A stretch of 64,000 bases of DNA from assembly GCA_038093515.1 (NCBI GenBank), contig JBBPSI010000008.1, positions 1 through 64,000 of the forward strand, written 5' to 3'. This DNA is from Butyriboletus loyo. Its lineage: Eukaryota > Basidiomycota > Agaricomycetes > Boletales > Boletaceae. Below are positions 1-12,593 of this stretch, one piece after another (position 1 is the first letter of the stretch; the number at the start of each line of letters is the position of its first letter). The notes under the pieces were generated by a model. It saw only the letters and a program-made list of their open reading frames with translations, did no database searches and had not been told where the DNA came from. Position numbers and translations under genes: made by a program.

Positions 1-62
1 GGAAGTAACCCTGGTGCAGGAGAGTCATTCAAGTGCGTGCTCAAACGTATAACAATACTCAC

Positions 63-143
63 CTCGCTGTGACCCGGCTTCGAGTCTGGGTCGAAGCTGG
101 TCGATCTGGGTGTTGGCAACACGTCCTGAGCATTACCCGACAT
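63..143 (-). CDS. First coding exon of an unidentified gene running off the left edge (partial)
   Basis: An ATG at 143-141 opens 27 codons (starting MSGNAQDVLP) that end in GAG just before a good minus-strand donor, gtgagt, at 62-57. The rest would lie left of base 1. The peptide is polar and rich in Ser, Pro and Asp, and I recognise no family. The gene would be divergent from the one starting at 316, with about 170 bases of shared promoter. Evidence is only an ATG, an open frame and a donor site, so it could be chance. Confidence 0.4.
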
Positions 144-315
144 GTCCGCAGGTCAAGATGCCCAAATGTTAGCAGCAGGATCGCTTTGTCGGTGAGCGTA
201 TGAGCGGCGGAGCAAGCGTTGACTGTGCCGGCGTGTGGAGCGGAGGCAGCGAGTGATACTTTCAATACTTTCCTTTCCTGGACCTGACACACATCCACTT
301 GTACGCTTGTACGCT

Positions 316-1397
316 ATGCAGACTCAATCCCAAACCCCCAACAATGATTCTAAGACCACGGGTGCTCTTGGACGGGCAGTAGCTCCATCCGTCGCTTTGC
401 CACCACCGCCCGCGCCCGCAGATAAAGGTACCATGCTGGAGCGTGAGGCCAACGCGTTGTCATCTTGCTTCAAGGCAAGTGCAAGTTCCATTGTGTTTGA
501 GTGATGTACTTCATTTCGAATAGAATGCAGTCGTAAAGACTGGTCAAATCTATGCCTTCCACGCCGACGCACGCAGACTGTAAGTAAAGGACTCGACTAT
601 AGTTCAGAGGGACGAAAGCATCGTCCTAATACTACTCGTTCTGGTAGAGGGATCCACAAGTATGCCCCGTACCCGCCACGTACACTGACAGCCTCTCTCG
701 GTCGCGAACTCGAAAAATACGATCAACTATGTGATGCCATCGAACTGCAGTTGGTGAGCAACTTTCTTCCATCCCCTAGCCACCCTCTCGAACATCTTCG
801 CATCAGTTGCGTGCTATTTCAGTCTTGAAGCGAGATTTAACCCGCGAGGAACGTCGTGCGCGAGAGGCTGAGCAAGCTGCCATCGCAGCCCAGGCGCTCA
901 AATTCCCTCTGCCATCTGTCGAGGCCGGTGACGTTGCGATGCCTCCCCCATCTACTCCAGTTCAAGGCTCTCCACAGGGACCTACTCCACATATACATAT
1001 ATCCATGCGTCGTCAATCCGCCATCTCGTTGTCTTCTCTCAATCGGAATGCTCTCCCGCCCAAGCTTGATCTCTCTTCGTCTTCCATGCGCATCTCAGCA
1101 GAAGAGGTGGCGTTGTTTCCAACTGGCCTCGTCCCGTCTCCCGTATCACTCGCCCCAAAATCAGCTCGCCCGTCAGCGACGGCCGACATTGACCTCATGG
1201 CAGCATTCGCCTCGGCTGCAGCTGCCAATTCAGGCAGTCAGCGTGTCGATATCGACCTTACTATGTCAGACAGTCCACCGACAACGATGACCAGCATCGA
1301 CAATGCTCTGGGAAGTTCTGCTGATAAACCCATCGAACTTGACCTCGATGCCATTGACATGGAGATGTCGGACATGACGAATCTGAGTAATACGTAA
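316..1397 (+). CDS. Hypothetical protein with helical middle and acidic tail (4 exons, about 303 aa)
   Basis: Exons 316-474, 524-579, 648-753 and 807-1397 join without frame breaks. The first intron begins with GC (AAG|GCAAGT), a GC-AG intron, and the frame demands it. The N-terminus is Pro/Ala-rich. A charged helical stretch around residues 45-125 includes KYDQLCDAIELQL and a run rich in Arg and Glu. The last 190 residues are low complexity and end in a strongly acidic tail (DLDAIDMEMSDM). That build, a short helical domain plus acidic tail, suits a nuclear or transcription-associated protein, but I cannot name the family. The ATG at 316 was chosen because the open frame upstream is weak. 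It sits tail to tail with the minus-strand USP10-like gene. Confidence 0.7.
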
Positions 1398-1434
1398 TTG
1401 AACGAAGTACATGATTTGGCGTATTGCTAAACGT

Positions 1435-1990
1435 TATGTGCCAGTTGATGCTGCCAGATTGTGCTGAGTTTTACACTCAACTGAAAAGTACATATGTACA
1501 GTGAGGTGGCCCTGGAGAAACACTATTTTTCTGATCACCTTTTGTTGACCACATTTGGTAGATCAAAAGAATATTCTCTCAAAGATAGGCATAGGATAAT
1601 TTGTGTTGCAATGGCAATACCAATCAACAGAAGAACATGAACATCAAGATCATGATGCTTCATTCATGTGACTGTGCAACTATAATATGCAGCTGAAGCA
1701 AGCTTTCACCACCACTGTAAATATGTGCACTCCCTGTTCCTGGCACCACAGTTTGAACTAGAAGTGACATTTAAATGCATGAACAACCCAGCCCCTTCAT
1801 GGTCATTCCTCCATAGCAGAAGACAACCCATAGGAGATGTGCAACCAAGACAATAGGAGCACTCTTCCAGATCCGAATTCATCACTGTACCGCTTTGACA
1901 GTCGCCATGAATTCGGCTCAACGTTCGAGCGTTCAACACTTGACGGATGAAATATATCGGTCCTGATGTGACCAAAAACCCTCTCGAACA
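1435..1990. repeat. Repeat segment downstream of the USP10-like gene, with copies near 61300-62770
   Basis: This stretch lies beyond the 3' end of the USP10-like gene and recurs twice at the far end of the window: directly at about 61276-61680 and inverted at about 62212-62770. Bases 1435-1873 contain no CpG although both flanks are rich in CpG. It holds no believable gene. The edge near 1435, about 37 bases after the stop of the previous gene, coincides with the end of the inverted copy's homology, as expected for an inserted repeat. Confidence 0.75.
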
Positions 1991-2143
1991 ATGAATAGCA
2001 GAGAAAAAAAAACGACGACCGGTGAGGGAACGTGTCTTACATGTACTGCAAAGAAAAAGAAAGGCTCTGCAGTCCGTGTTACCGCGAGCCTTGTCATTGT
2101 GCACGCTCCACGTTCCACCTCAAGACCTCCCTCACGCTTCTGA

Positions 2144-5004
2144 TCAACTCCGCACGCTCGTCCCGACACGTCGGTAAAACAACAAATATGCACACCGATC
2201 GTCCCGCTCCGGTGTCCCAAACACGTCCTCAGGTCTCACATCCGATACGAGCTCGTCGTCTATACGTATCCATCCTTCGCGCGGCTTCACCATCGGTCCC
2301 GTACCCACCATATCATCAATATTAGGATGCAGCACGTCGAGGGTGTAGTGTCCGCCCAAGGCAGAGAGACCATGGTGGTACAGTACTATGCGTAGTAAAG
2401 GGTCAGTATCGCGGTACAGAGGCGGAGATGTGCTTACCACCAAAGAGCTTATACCGCGTCCCGTGGAGTTTCTTCCCCGGAGCCATTACCTCTACACAAG
2501 AAAAAATGTTACGATCACGCAGACTGAATGTCAGGAATAAATTCCCTACCGCTGGGAACGTCCAACTCGGATGAAAACGACACTTGCTTGCCGACTTTGG
2601 CTACGCCGCCTGCACTCGCATCGTATAAGAACCGTTTCAGATGGAGGATAAGAATCGGAGGGAGTGCGTCGATGTGCACTGTTTGTGTCGCGTCCAGAGT
2701 TGCACCAGGCTTAGTGACCGAAGTAACTTGCACAGGTTGCGGTGAAGAAATGTATTCGAGGGCATCTTTGATCGTGTGAATCTGTTCGCGCTGCAGAAAA
2801 CAGGTTAGCCGATGTAACAGCAGCGCTACAAAAGTAAGGAAACGAACCTGAATGTCTAATCGCAGCGAACGCCAGTCTTCGACCAGAACCGAGTCTTTTT
2901 GTTGAGGCACGCGTAGTGTAGAGCGGAATTTTCCGCCAAACATGCGAGTGATCGGCGACTCGGTTGACTTGGCCTGTCACATGGTTATTTTCATGTCCGT
3001 ATGCAACTAATCTGCCTCTTGCGACCTACCATGCGTGTGACAGCCATTCGGTTGCGTTTGCCGACTTCGAGCCACGGTCCGCCCTCCTGGGCCGCGTGGC
3101 CGTTTTGTGACCCAAGATGCGATTCCGTTTTGGAAGTGAGCGAGGGGGAGATGGAAAGGAGCTCCTCTTCCAACGTGTCCAAGTAGAAGCCCAAAAATTC
3201 CTCCGCATCTTCTTGGTGACCGCCCTGAAAGAGATCGAGTCAACGGACATAAGCGTGGATGATACTGACTTACTCGCATGTGATCGAATCGTTTCTTTTC
3301 CTTCAGTGCATCGTAGACGCAGGTAGGGATAAAGGAGTTTATCGGATTGTCTTCCTCGTCACCGTAGCCACTGTTTGTACGATCGACAGCTTTTCCCTTG
3401 CCCCCTGGAGCTGGTTTGGTCTTGGGCATAAATTCCTGGAGGAACCTGACCGTTGCATCGACGAGAGGCGTCTTGCTGCTGGAGATGTCGCCATCGGCAG
3501 GAGCATCGAGGAACTTGCCTAGCTTATGGAACAACCACCAGAAAGGTGGGCAGTAGATGAGTACTTGAAGGACTGCATTTGCAAAACACATGTTTCCAGG
3601 ATTGACCAACCCACGAGGTCGGATTTTCATAACGAGCTGGCTAGATGGAGTGGATGCAAGGAGGGACAACAGCTCAGTTTTCTTGCTCGGAGTAACAGGT
3701 GACAGGGTGGAGGATGCGGAAAGAGCAGATGCAGGGATGGAGAAACCGACGATGCAAGAGGTTGGGAGGGAATTGGGTTTTGAAGAGGATGTGGCATCTG
3801 GGCGGAGGAGGGATGCCCATGATGGTTTTGGAGCAGCTGGTTTGGCTGGCGCTGGAGTAGCAGAAGGTTCCGTGCTGGGCGGCTCGACCGATTGTTCTGC
3901 AGCGACGGGGACTAATTCTGGAGCGATGTCTGGTTGAGGCGTGATAACGCGGTCCGGTTGTGGAGGCACATCTGACTTGGTTTTTGCGGGAGGGTCAGCG
4001 GCAGAAAAAGATGTATTCGTGGAGACGGGGGAAGCGGGGACGGAGGTATCTGGTGCGGTGGATGTTGCAGGGGTCGTTTCGGTGTCGGCGGAGGAGGGGG
4101 CATCTACGTGATCGGGTACGGTCGGTGTCGGGGCGCGGTCGGGGAGGACCTCAGTAGGAGGCGGGGAGGGAGGAGGAGAGGGGAGTGCGAGAGCTTTTCG
4201 GATGACATCATCTGGAGGACGGGCACGGGGGGAGATGATGATGCCAGGCGCGGTGGAGGGATTGGACGGACGGTGGGACCAGATAACATATTCGGGGGAC
4301 GCCCTCGTCATCATCTTCGGAGACCACACGCTCGACGACGCAGGGGAAGAGGGAGCGGTGGGGGGAGAGGGGGGAGAAGGGACGGAGGGGACGGAGAGGG
4401 CAGAGACAGAGGTGATGGGAGAGTGAGCGGGAGACGGGGATGAGCGTGGGTGATCGACGGGAATTTCGGCCGGATCTGAGTCGGGGGTGGGGGTGTGGTC
4501 GGACTGACGAGGGAGGTCGGGGGGATGATCGGCGAGGGAGAGCGGGGAGAGCATAGAGAGCTGTTTTGGGAGGGGAGACAAGGGCTGCTGGGGCTGCCAG
4601 GCGGTGTGATAGGGGCTGGATGGGTGAAGAGGATAGTTGGGAGAGTAGGTGGCGGGGGGCGGGTGGTACTTTCCGTGCGGGTGGGGATGTTGCGGGGCTT
4701 GTGCAGGATAGGGACCGGGGGAGTGCGAGGAATGTTGCGCGTAGGAATAGTGGTGATGATGAGACTGAGGATGGTGCTGGTAATTCTGGTAACTGGGACC
4801 GCCGCGCGATGGGGGATAACCACGGCCCTGGGGATTGATACGCGGGGACGACGGGGGATGGGAATGGGCATTGATGGGCGGGATGGGGTATTGGTACTGG
4901 TACGGCGCATGGCTGGGTGCGTGGGATGGGTAGGGAAAAGGTGGGGGCGGGGGGTAATAGGAGGAAGAACCGGGATGGGCGTACGTGGACTGTGATGCTG
5001 CCAT
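2144..5004 (-). CDS. UBP3: Ubiquitin carboxyl-terminal hydrolase, USP10/Ubp3 type
   Basis: Cysteine protease that removes ubiquitin from proteins. In yeast Ubp3 acts with Bre5 in COPII traffic and ribophagy. Exons on the minus strand: 5004-3274, 3224-3030, 2973-2848, 2790-2521, 2489-2438, 2385-2144, about 871 residues. The first 450 residues are a Tyr/Pro/His- then Ser/Pro-rich disordered region, as in USP10. The USP domain follows: Cys box NPGNMCFANAVLQ, GGHQEDAEEFLGFYLD, LHLKRF, and His box GGHYTLDVLH, all present. An in-frame ATG at 5091 would add 29 residues. The junction between exons 4 and 5 has no GT donor: reading on gives SA-stop at 2515, while TCT|GCGTGA with the AG at 2491-2490 keeps both frames. 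It is divergent from the coiled-coil gene at 5213. A damaged inverted copy lies at 59868-61275. Confidence 0.88.
2385..4451. repeat. USP10 segment duplicated in inverted orientation at 59868-61275
   Basis: Read on the minus strand, 4451 down to 2385 matches the plus strand from 59868 to 61275 almost base for base, introns included, except that about 630 bases (roughly 3030-3656) are missing from the far copy. Because introns are shared, the copy is genomic DNA, not a retrocopy. The window's two ends therefore carry inverted homology more than 55 kb apart. Confidence 0.85.
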
Positions 5005-5212
5005 GGTCGCGGTGCGGGTCGACGAGAAAGGGGTGCTGGTCGACGAGGACGACGGCGAAGACGACAACCAGCCCAGCACACGAGCAATCAATTTTTATGC
5101 CTCGCCGCTGCGTCGCGCTCGTTCCATCCATCATCTTGTTTGCATCAATTTGGCATAACCCTAACCTTACCCTGTGCCTTCCCTAATCAGTAGGCCTCCT
5201 CCTCCCCTCCTC

Positions 5213-8200
5213 ATGGGTCCCGGCGACGACGACGACCCGCTCCTCCTCGAGCTCACAAGTCTCCGCCAGACCGCCGCTCGTTTCCAGGTGCGTATCTATC
5301 ACCCAGAACATGACAGAGTTTCCGATCTTCCAACCTAGCATGAGGCGCACGCGGCAGCCATCAAACTGCAGCGTCACTCGCTCAATTCATCGTGTCTCCA
5401 CGAGTACTCCACCGTCCTCGAACAGGAAAACGCCCGTCTCACACAGGAGCTCGAAATTCTCCGCGCACACCCTGATATACCACAACACCCTGCCGTAGCG
5501 CAGGTACAAGAACTCTCTCTCGCCCTCCGACGCGTCTCCGACAAGATCGCCCTCACAGAGAACACCCTCCTCGACCGCACATCAGAACTGACAGAGTCAC
5601 GCAGCGAGCTCTCCAGAGCGAGACATACCGCTGATGGTGCATACGAACTTGCTGCCCGCATGCGCGCTCGCGAAGAGGCCTGCAAAGCACGCGAACGCGA
5701 GCTCGAATTCAAGGCCCGCGCTTCAGAAGAGGAACGCAAGATGGTCGACCTCGTCGTGCAAGAGTATGCAGATCTCGTCCGCAACCTCGAGGGCCGCAAG
5801 TCCGCCAACCATACCCCTTCCATCTCGAATGGATCCGCTTCTACAATCACCCTTGTTGACAACCTCCAAGACGGCAAGTACACCCTGCACAGAATGCTAA
5901 CAGCGGTCTCCACAGAGTCAGAGCAGCTTCACGCCACTATCGCGGACCTCAACGCCAAAGTATCGAATCTCCAGATGACCTTGGATGCAGAACGCATTAC
6001 TGCTTCCCATGATCGCACGTTACTCTCACATATCAAGACAGAACTCGATAAACTCAACATTGAAGACAAGACCGCAGCCAAGATGGTCGCTCATTACATG
6101 TTCGTTCCTGACATCCACGTCGTCATGTCTGCTCATGTATCCTTCTAGGAAGTTCTCTCAAGCATCTGTCAATACTCTACAACAGAAAATCACGACGCTC
6201 AAAGCCCGACATGCCTCGACGATCGCCACATTCGAGTTCCAACTGTCTATAGCAGAATCCCAACTTGCATCCGAACATGCATGCACCGCACGCCTCCAAG
6301 ACGCCCTCGACGAACTTTGCGAAGATCTCGCACGTGAATCGTACGGAAGACGGAGAGAAGTTGCTCTACGACTTTCTTTGCTTTCGAGAGAAGAAGGCAT
6401 TGCAGAATTCATGCGACGCTGGGCCAGGAGGGCGAGGGAGCTGTACGCACGATGTTACAGCTCAGTCCAACCACCTGCCCCGCACGCTTCAGATGAAGAT
6501 GTTGTTCAAGAGGCATTTCATCGTGTGGTTAGTGATGCAGAGTCCCTTTTATCTGCCTTGGACGATGATGTGCAATTTTCCGACGTAACTCGTACGTCAG
6601 GCTCGCTGGCGAGAATAACCCTAGCCAGGGAGACTGTGGAGGCTCTGAGGAGCGAACTACAAGACGAAGTACAGAAACGTGTCGAAGCAGTCCGAAAAAG
6701 TATACTTTCTCTCCCGAATGATCACCCGGCTGGGATCGCATCCGAGATCGAGGACATTTCACAGCCCGAAAGCACTTCATTACAAGAGGGCGATGGAGCC
6801 CCAGATCATCTAGTGCTCACGCCAAACGGAAATGCAAGGCCCGAGCTCCAGGCACTACCTGCACCATTACCTCCATCCCAAGATGCGAACTCGCCTGTGT
6901 CGATTGTCGGTGCCCCAGAGGAATCCATCGATGATCCTTTCGTAGTCCCTGCAACCATCGCTCCTCCCATTACCGATATAACAGAACATACGATTGTACA
7001 GGCCGAGACACGTTCCTTACCCTCATCGTCCATACAGGACAGTGCTTCAATCTCACCCACGCTCCTCGTCGGCGAGGAGCCCAAAGTTGTTCAACTCGAT
7101 TCACCGGCTGTGTCTATGCTAGACCTCGAGCAGGATCTCCAGCCCTCCCGCACAGAAGACCCTCCGACAACAGACGTGATCCACGGATTACCGAACGATA
7201 CCTCTCCCCTGGAAGCTAACCAAAATGCGCAAGTCCTCGCTGAGGACGGCACACCTATACCTTCTATATCGATATCCACCCCCATGCCCGCAGCGCAGAA
7301 CGTGCAAGTCCTCGACGAGGACGACATACCTATACCTTTGACATTGATATCCACCCCGACCCATGCTACAACTCACGCTGAACTGGGTCCACCGTCTCCA
7401 TCCAATTCCCCTCCTACACTGCTCACCGAACTCGGTGCTACGACACATCGCTACGATACCCTCCAACGAGCCTTTCGCGATTGCTCTCTCGCGCTCAAAG
7501 ATCTCAAGCGCACCCTCGCCTCTTCCTCCCCCTCGCCACACACTCAGCCGAAGCTCCGTCAGCACCTTGAGACGGCGCTCGCGCGGATCGACGACTACGC
7601 CGAGGACGCGCGAGTGGAGCTCGAGATCCGTGCCGCTGACGAAGATCTCACTGTGCGTGGGTTCGAGACGGTGCTGTCTGTGCCCGGCGCACTGGTGGAC
7701 GCGGACGAACGTGCGGAGGTGGAGGCGAGCGCGAGAGAGTTCGTGAATGGGACGGATGAAGGTGTGGCGAGGGCGATGGAGAAGTTTAGGAAGAAGTTGG
7801 AGGACGTCCAGCATGATGTGGCGGTTGTGAAGCGGGCTGTGCATGGATTAACGATGTCGGAGGAGGAAGGCGGGGAGGGGCGTCATGAGGTGGTTGATGG
7901 TAGTAAGGACGCCTGGGTGGGGGCAGGGTGGACGGCGTGGACGGCAGGTTTATTGGGGGGGAATGCGACGCCGTCGCGTTCGCCGACGCCAGTGCAGACG
8001 TTTGGTGCCGTGGTAACATCGCCTCGCCTGCGCCACGCCGCGTCACTCGAGCAGTTGCACGCACGAGCTTCCGCAGACGAGAGCCCCGACCGGGGGCCAT
8101 TAGGAGGACTGAACCTCCGTATCCCGATACCCTCACCCTCGCATTCAGTTTTTACGCATCTCGGTCGCGGATGTGCGATGGAGGGACCGACACGTCCGAG

Positions 8201-8321
8201 GACGCTATCGACGTGGATGGTTATATCGTACAGTTTACATGCGCCCGTCCGTTCTTTGTTTGATGGTCGAACGTGTGTGAGCACTCAGATCACGTGGTAC
8301 CCCTCTTCCCTCAGCACTTGA
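5213..8321 (+). CDS. Large coiled-coil protein, function unknown (about 1,002 aa)
   Basis: Exons 5213-5287, 5339-6099 and 6149-8321 join in phase. The N-terminal 380 residues are almost continuous heptad-type coiled coil rich in Glu, Arg, Ala and Leu (for example LEQENARLTQELEILRAH). A disordered Pro/Ser/Thr-rich middle follows, and a second helical segment around residues 720-850 (for example FRDCSLALKDLKRTL). I see no motor, kinase or membrane segment. It could be a cytoskeletal, polarity or autophagy scaffold, but no family is certain. The last 60 residues read as low-quality coding, so the true 3' end may involve another intron near 8140. It shares a 208-base divergent promoter with the USP10-like gene. 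Confidence 0.75.
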
Positions 8322-8360
8322 ATCAAGACGAACCTCCACGGATTCTGATTCATCCACCCA

Positions 8361-11060
8361 ATGTCTGCCTCGACCACCACGGAAACTCAAACAGACCACA
8401 CCCGACGGGGTAACCGCGGACGGGGACGCAGTGGTCACCGCAATGGACCCAACTCCAACAGAGCCGTCCGACGTAGCAGCGATAAACCCATGCCTACGAC
8501 AAACGAATCCGCAACGAATCCGACCACCAGTGAAACCTTCAAGTCCCGAGCCACTGCGAACAAAGACGAAGACGCCACGGCGGCTGTCTGCTGGATATGC
8601 GCCGAACCCGTCAAGTATTATTCCTTGTCTGCGTGTAACCATCGAACGTGCCACGTGTGCGCGTTGCGGCTACGGGCGTTGTACAAGAAGCTCGAGTGCA
8701 CGTTTTGCAAGGTGGGTTGGTTGTTCGTTCTCGCCTTCTCGCCTCGCTTGATGCGCATGCTGATGACGTTGGATCTGTCTCTCTATACCGATGGCGACAG
8801 GAGCCCCAATCGACGGCCATCTTCACCACCTCCCCCGACGCCGACTTCGCGTCTTACATGCCCGACTCTATTCCCTACAAAGACACCAAACTTGCCATCT
8901 TCTTCGAGACAGAAGATATGATGGAAGAAACCCTCATTCTCCTCCGATTCAACTGTCCTGATGCCGAATGTGGCTACACCGCTTCTGGATGGGGCGATCT
9001 CAAACTCCACACGCGTGCTGTGCATGGAAAGATGCTTTGGTAGGCTTTTTTTTTCCCTCTAAAAACTCTTTTGATGTCGATGGTGTTTTGACACTTGATG
9101 TGGTACTCGCAAAAGTGATTTATGTATCCGATCTAAAAAGGTTTTTGCACACGAGCACGCGTTGTATCCGCCCAACGTGCTCCCGTTGCATTTGCCTTCG
9201 ATACCCCATCGACCGAGCAAACAACCGCTCAAGGAGCCCATCGAAGGCGCCATCCATCCGTTGTGCGAGTTTTGTCGCGAATGCTTCTTTAGCGACGACG
9301 AGCTGTTTGTGCACATGCGCGAACGGCACGAGGAGTGCTTTCTATGTAAACGAAACGAGATTCGAGATCAATAGTACGTGTCGACTTGTCCTCGCGTTGC
9401 CTTGTCTTGGTGACGTGTTTCGATGGTAGCTTTTTAAACTACGAGAAGCTTGTAGGTTGATTTCACCTTGTCTTTCCTCGCGTGTCGTCGGTCGCTTGAC
9501 GCTCGCCCCCACAGGAGCTTCACTTTTCGCAGGCGCATTTCGTATGTACGAACGCCGCCTGCCAGGCTCAAAAGTTCGTCGTGTTTGACTCGGAGCTCGA
9601 TCTCAAGGCGCATCAGGTAGAGGTACATGGGGCGGACATGAGCTCGAAAGACAAGAAAGACGCGCGACGGGTCCAAGCCGAGTTTGAGTTTGATGATACG
9701 GGTGGGAGCAGTCGGAGAGGACGACGTGATCGCGGGGATCGAGAACGAGAGCATGAATCGCCACCCCAAATTGTACAGGCGCAAAACAGAATGGGTGGGA
9801 GACGACGGGAGGCGTTTGGGGGACACTTGACGATGCAAGTTATGCAGACGACGCAACCTTCTGTACCGAGTGGGCGTGCAAGTCCAATAAAGGACGACCT
9901 CGATCCTCTCGTTGCCGAGTGCGTGTTTTTTTCTTGGGTGTTTTCTTGCCAGACGCTTATGCTGGGATTTTTAGAAGATACGCTGCTTTCATCACGCGGT
10001 TACAAAATGTCGCACCGAATCCAAACAACGCCGCCACCGCCGTGAAAGCTGCAATACGTGGATATCGGGCAAATGAGTCGAGTGCTCGCGATTTAATCTC
10101 AACGATCTGGAACGTCCTCGATCACAGTTTAGACGATACGGCCAGCATCATCAATGGGGTCATTGATCTCTTGGAGGAAGAAGAAAAGAAACGTGACCTC
10201 TTGGCTGCATGGAACGGATTCAAGATTGAGGTAGGTTTTTCACCACTCGGGATACTCCACATCACTGACGTCCACGGTCTGTTTAGCAACGACAACAGTT
10301 TCCCGACCTCGTTCCAACGGCTGTTGGGTCAGGCTACGCAGGAATCACGAGCGGGCGCGTTCTCAACGCCAAGCATGCGACGGTATCTCGGTCGTCCCAA
10401 CAGTCTTCACGACAGGTATGGGATCGCGTTGCACAAGCGGTCAGCGCGTCGTCCTCGACCTCGCGGACTGTCTCGGTGGCGCCCAGTGCACCCCCCTCTG
10501 CGTCATCGAGCACAGTCCAAGTGGATCGATTCCCGCCCCTCGCTGTTCCTTCTACCGCTATCCACGCGACGGCTGGGTCCCGGCAACCACAACGCCAGAC
10601 GCTATGGGCTTCTGCTTCTACGAGTGGCTCTTCCACCATTGTCGCTTCCGCTGCCACCGTGCCTGCTCAGTTTCCCTCCGCTATATCGCCAAAGAAGAAG
10701 AGTCATGAGGTTGCGGTGAGACAGCCACCGACGTTATCTGCTGTCGCGTTCCCGGGGCTGCCGACGGCACAGCCGCGTGCGAAACCGCCTGCGAGGGGGA
10801 ATGCGTCGTTGAGGCATATTTTGGGGGATGCGGTGCCTGCGACATCGGCTTGGAGGGCGAATGGGAGCGGGCATGTGGGTGGGGGTGTGGTAGCCGGGAC
10901 GGGTGCGGGAGCTGAGGCAAGTGGGGAGACGCAGACGCAGATGATGATACAGGGAGGAGTATCAGGGCAGGAGCGGTCGGAAACGACGGGCGGAAAGGGA
11001 AAGAAGGGGAAGGGGAAACAGAAGCAGACATTGTTTACATTGGGGTCGTTTCCGACGTGA
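8361..11060 (+). CDS. HEL2: RING and C2H2 zinc-finger E3 ubiquitin ligase, Hel2/ZNF598 type
   Basis: Hel2/ZNF598 senses collided ribosomes and ubiquitinates small-subunit proteins to start ribosome-associated quality control. Exons: 8361-8711, 8801-9039, 9116-9373, 9430-9451 (22 bases), 9515-9918, 9975-10230, 10287-11060, all in phase, about 767 residues. An RG-rich N-terminus is followed at about residues 78-117 by the RING (CWICAEPV, then CNHRTCHVC, then CTFC). C2H2-type fingers follow (CPDAECGY with HTRAVH; CDLCIRSKKVFAHEH; CEFCRECF with HMRERH; CTNAAC with HQVEVH). The C-terminal half is Ser/Ala-rich and ends in a basic GKGKKGKGKQK stretch. Domain order and cysteine spacing match Hel2 closely. 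It starts only 39 bases after the preceding stop. Confidence 0.93.
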
Positions 11061-11322
11061 GTGTGGTTGTGTCGCAGGTGGGTCGGGGGTTTGGATAGAG
11101 AGATATTGCTCCCGCACGACAGACTGGTGCACGGTAGTACTTTCGGAGGCCTATAACGGAGCCGATTGCTGCACGACTATAATTGCGAGTGAGGTCGTTC
11201 TAGTCTGTAGCAAGAGCGAAATACGACTGGTCTGGCAGCGATGTGTGGTCAGGGGCCAAGAATGCCTTTTCTGGCCATGTCCTACTACTGTGGTTGCCTT
11301 TGATGCGGCTTTCATTATTCCT

Positions 11323-12277
11323 ATGAACCTCGACATGGACTCTGTCGTACTCGAGACGAACATGGGCGACATCCAACTCGAGCTCTACTGGGATCATGCC
11401 CCCAAGGTAAGTCTCGAAACAGCATTATAATAGTCGGCCCAACCAGTCGGTATAATCATACACGGACCCGACCTCATCCTCTCGAGTCCCACAGACGTGC
11501 AAGAATTTTGCCGAGCTCGCTAGGAAAGGATACTACAACGGTATCTTATTCCACCGAATCATCGCCGTGCGTGTTTCCCAGCCTCTGGTTGTGTTTCGAA
11601 CGCGCTCAAGGGTCCCCCTGCGTGCCCAGGACTTTATGATCCAGGGAGGTGATCCGACAGGAACGGGTCGTGGTGGGACGAGTATATACGGGCAGCGATT
11701 GTACGTCTGTCCATTCCTCCTTTCGTCATTTCATTTCATTCTCTTTCTTAAACGTGAACCCCAAACACGACCATGGACGTTCAACGTTCAACGTTTTAAC
11801 CATCACTTCTGCAATTCACCTTTTGTTTTTTTCGACTGGCAGCGAAGACGAAATTCATCCCGAACTCCGCTTCACCGGCGCAGGCATCCTCGCGATGGCT
11901 AATTCGGGCCCAAACACCAACGGTACGTGTGACCACTGGCCACCGCATCCGTCTTCCCCTTCCCCCCCCTCCCTTTTCCTTTTGTTATTGTTTGAGTTTC
12001 GCCCCCTCTCTCTCACAAGCGCAATACTAGGCTCTCAATTCTTCATCACCCTCGGTCCGACGCCCTATCTCGATAATAAACACACCATCTTTGGTCGTGT
12101 CAGCTCAGGGATGCGCGTCGTACAACGGTTGGGCGCAGTCGCAGTTGACGCTCAAGATAGGTAAGCCCGTTGACCGAATCGGACGCGTCGCACGACGCTC
12201 CGTCGTGATACTGAACCCTGAGCGCCGCGTCTAGGCCGAGAGAAGAAGTCAAGATTTATAAAGCACGAACGATGTGA
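11323..12277 (+). CDS. PPIL1: Peptidyl-prolyl cis-trans isomerase, PPIL1-type cyclophilin
   Basis: Single-domain cyclophilin of about 160 residues. PPIL1 is a spliceosome-associated prolyl isomerase in other eukaryotes. Six exons: 11323-11406, 11495-11566, 11630-11700, 11843-11922, 12031-12160, 12235-12277. Catalytic elements are visible: FHRII with the active-site Arg, [31 protein letters not shown], and [14 protein letters not shown]. The Trp common in the last motif of human cyclophilins is Tyr here. There is no signal peptide, so it should be cytosolic or nuclear. A second in-frame ATG at 11335 is an equally good start. Confidence 0.95.
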
Positions 12278-12593
12278 TCTCAGGCGTGTCCAAATGACGA
12301 CATCGAAAATGAGGGGACGCGATTTTTTGAACATCACGGTGCTTTTTCTGCAGAAAAAGATGACGTGGGGTTTGATGTTGTGGCATCAAAGGCCCGAAGT
12401 TATCAGTCCATATCTACCGTTCTACTGTATGTCGATCCTACGGACGCCATCTATCAATTTAGTCAATGATGCCTCCTGACGAAGTCGAATCATGATCAAG
12501 CTATCCGTCACAACCCGTCTGCATTGCCCACGTCCCTCGCTTCGGCATGTTGGGTGCTGCATTGCTGGCAGAATGCGCAATTTTGGTATCTAA

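Noticed and set aside
4208..5134. 308- and 258-codon minus frames alongside USP10 exon 1
   Set aside because: These are shifted readings of the Pro/Ser-rich exon; repetitive GC-rich codons keep several frames open.
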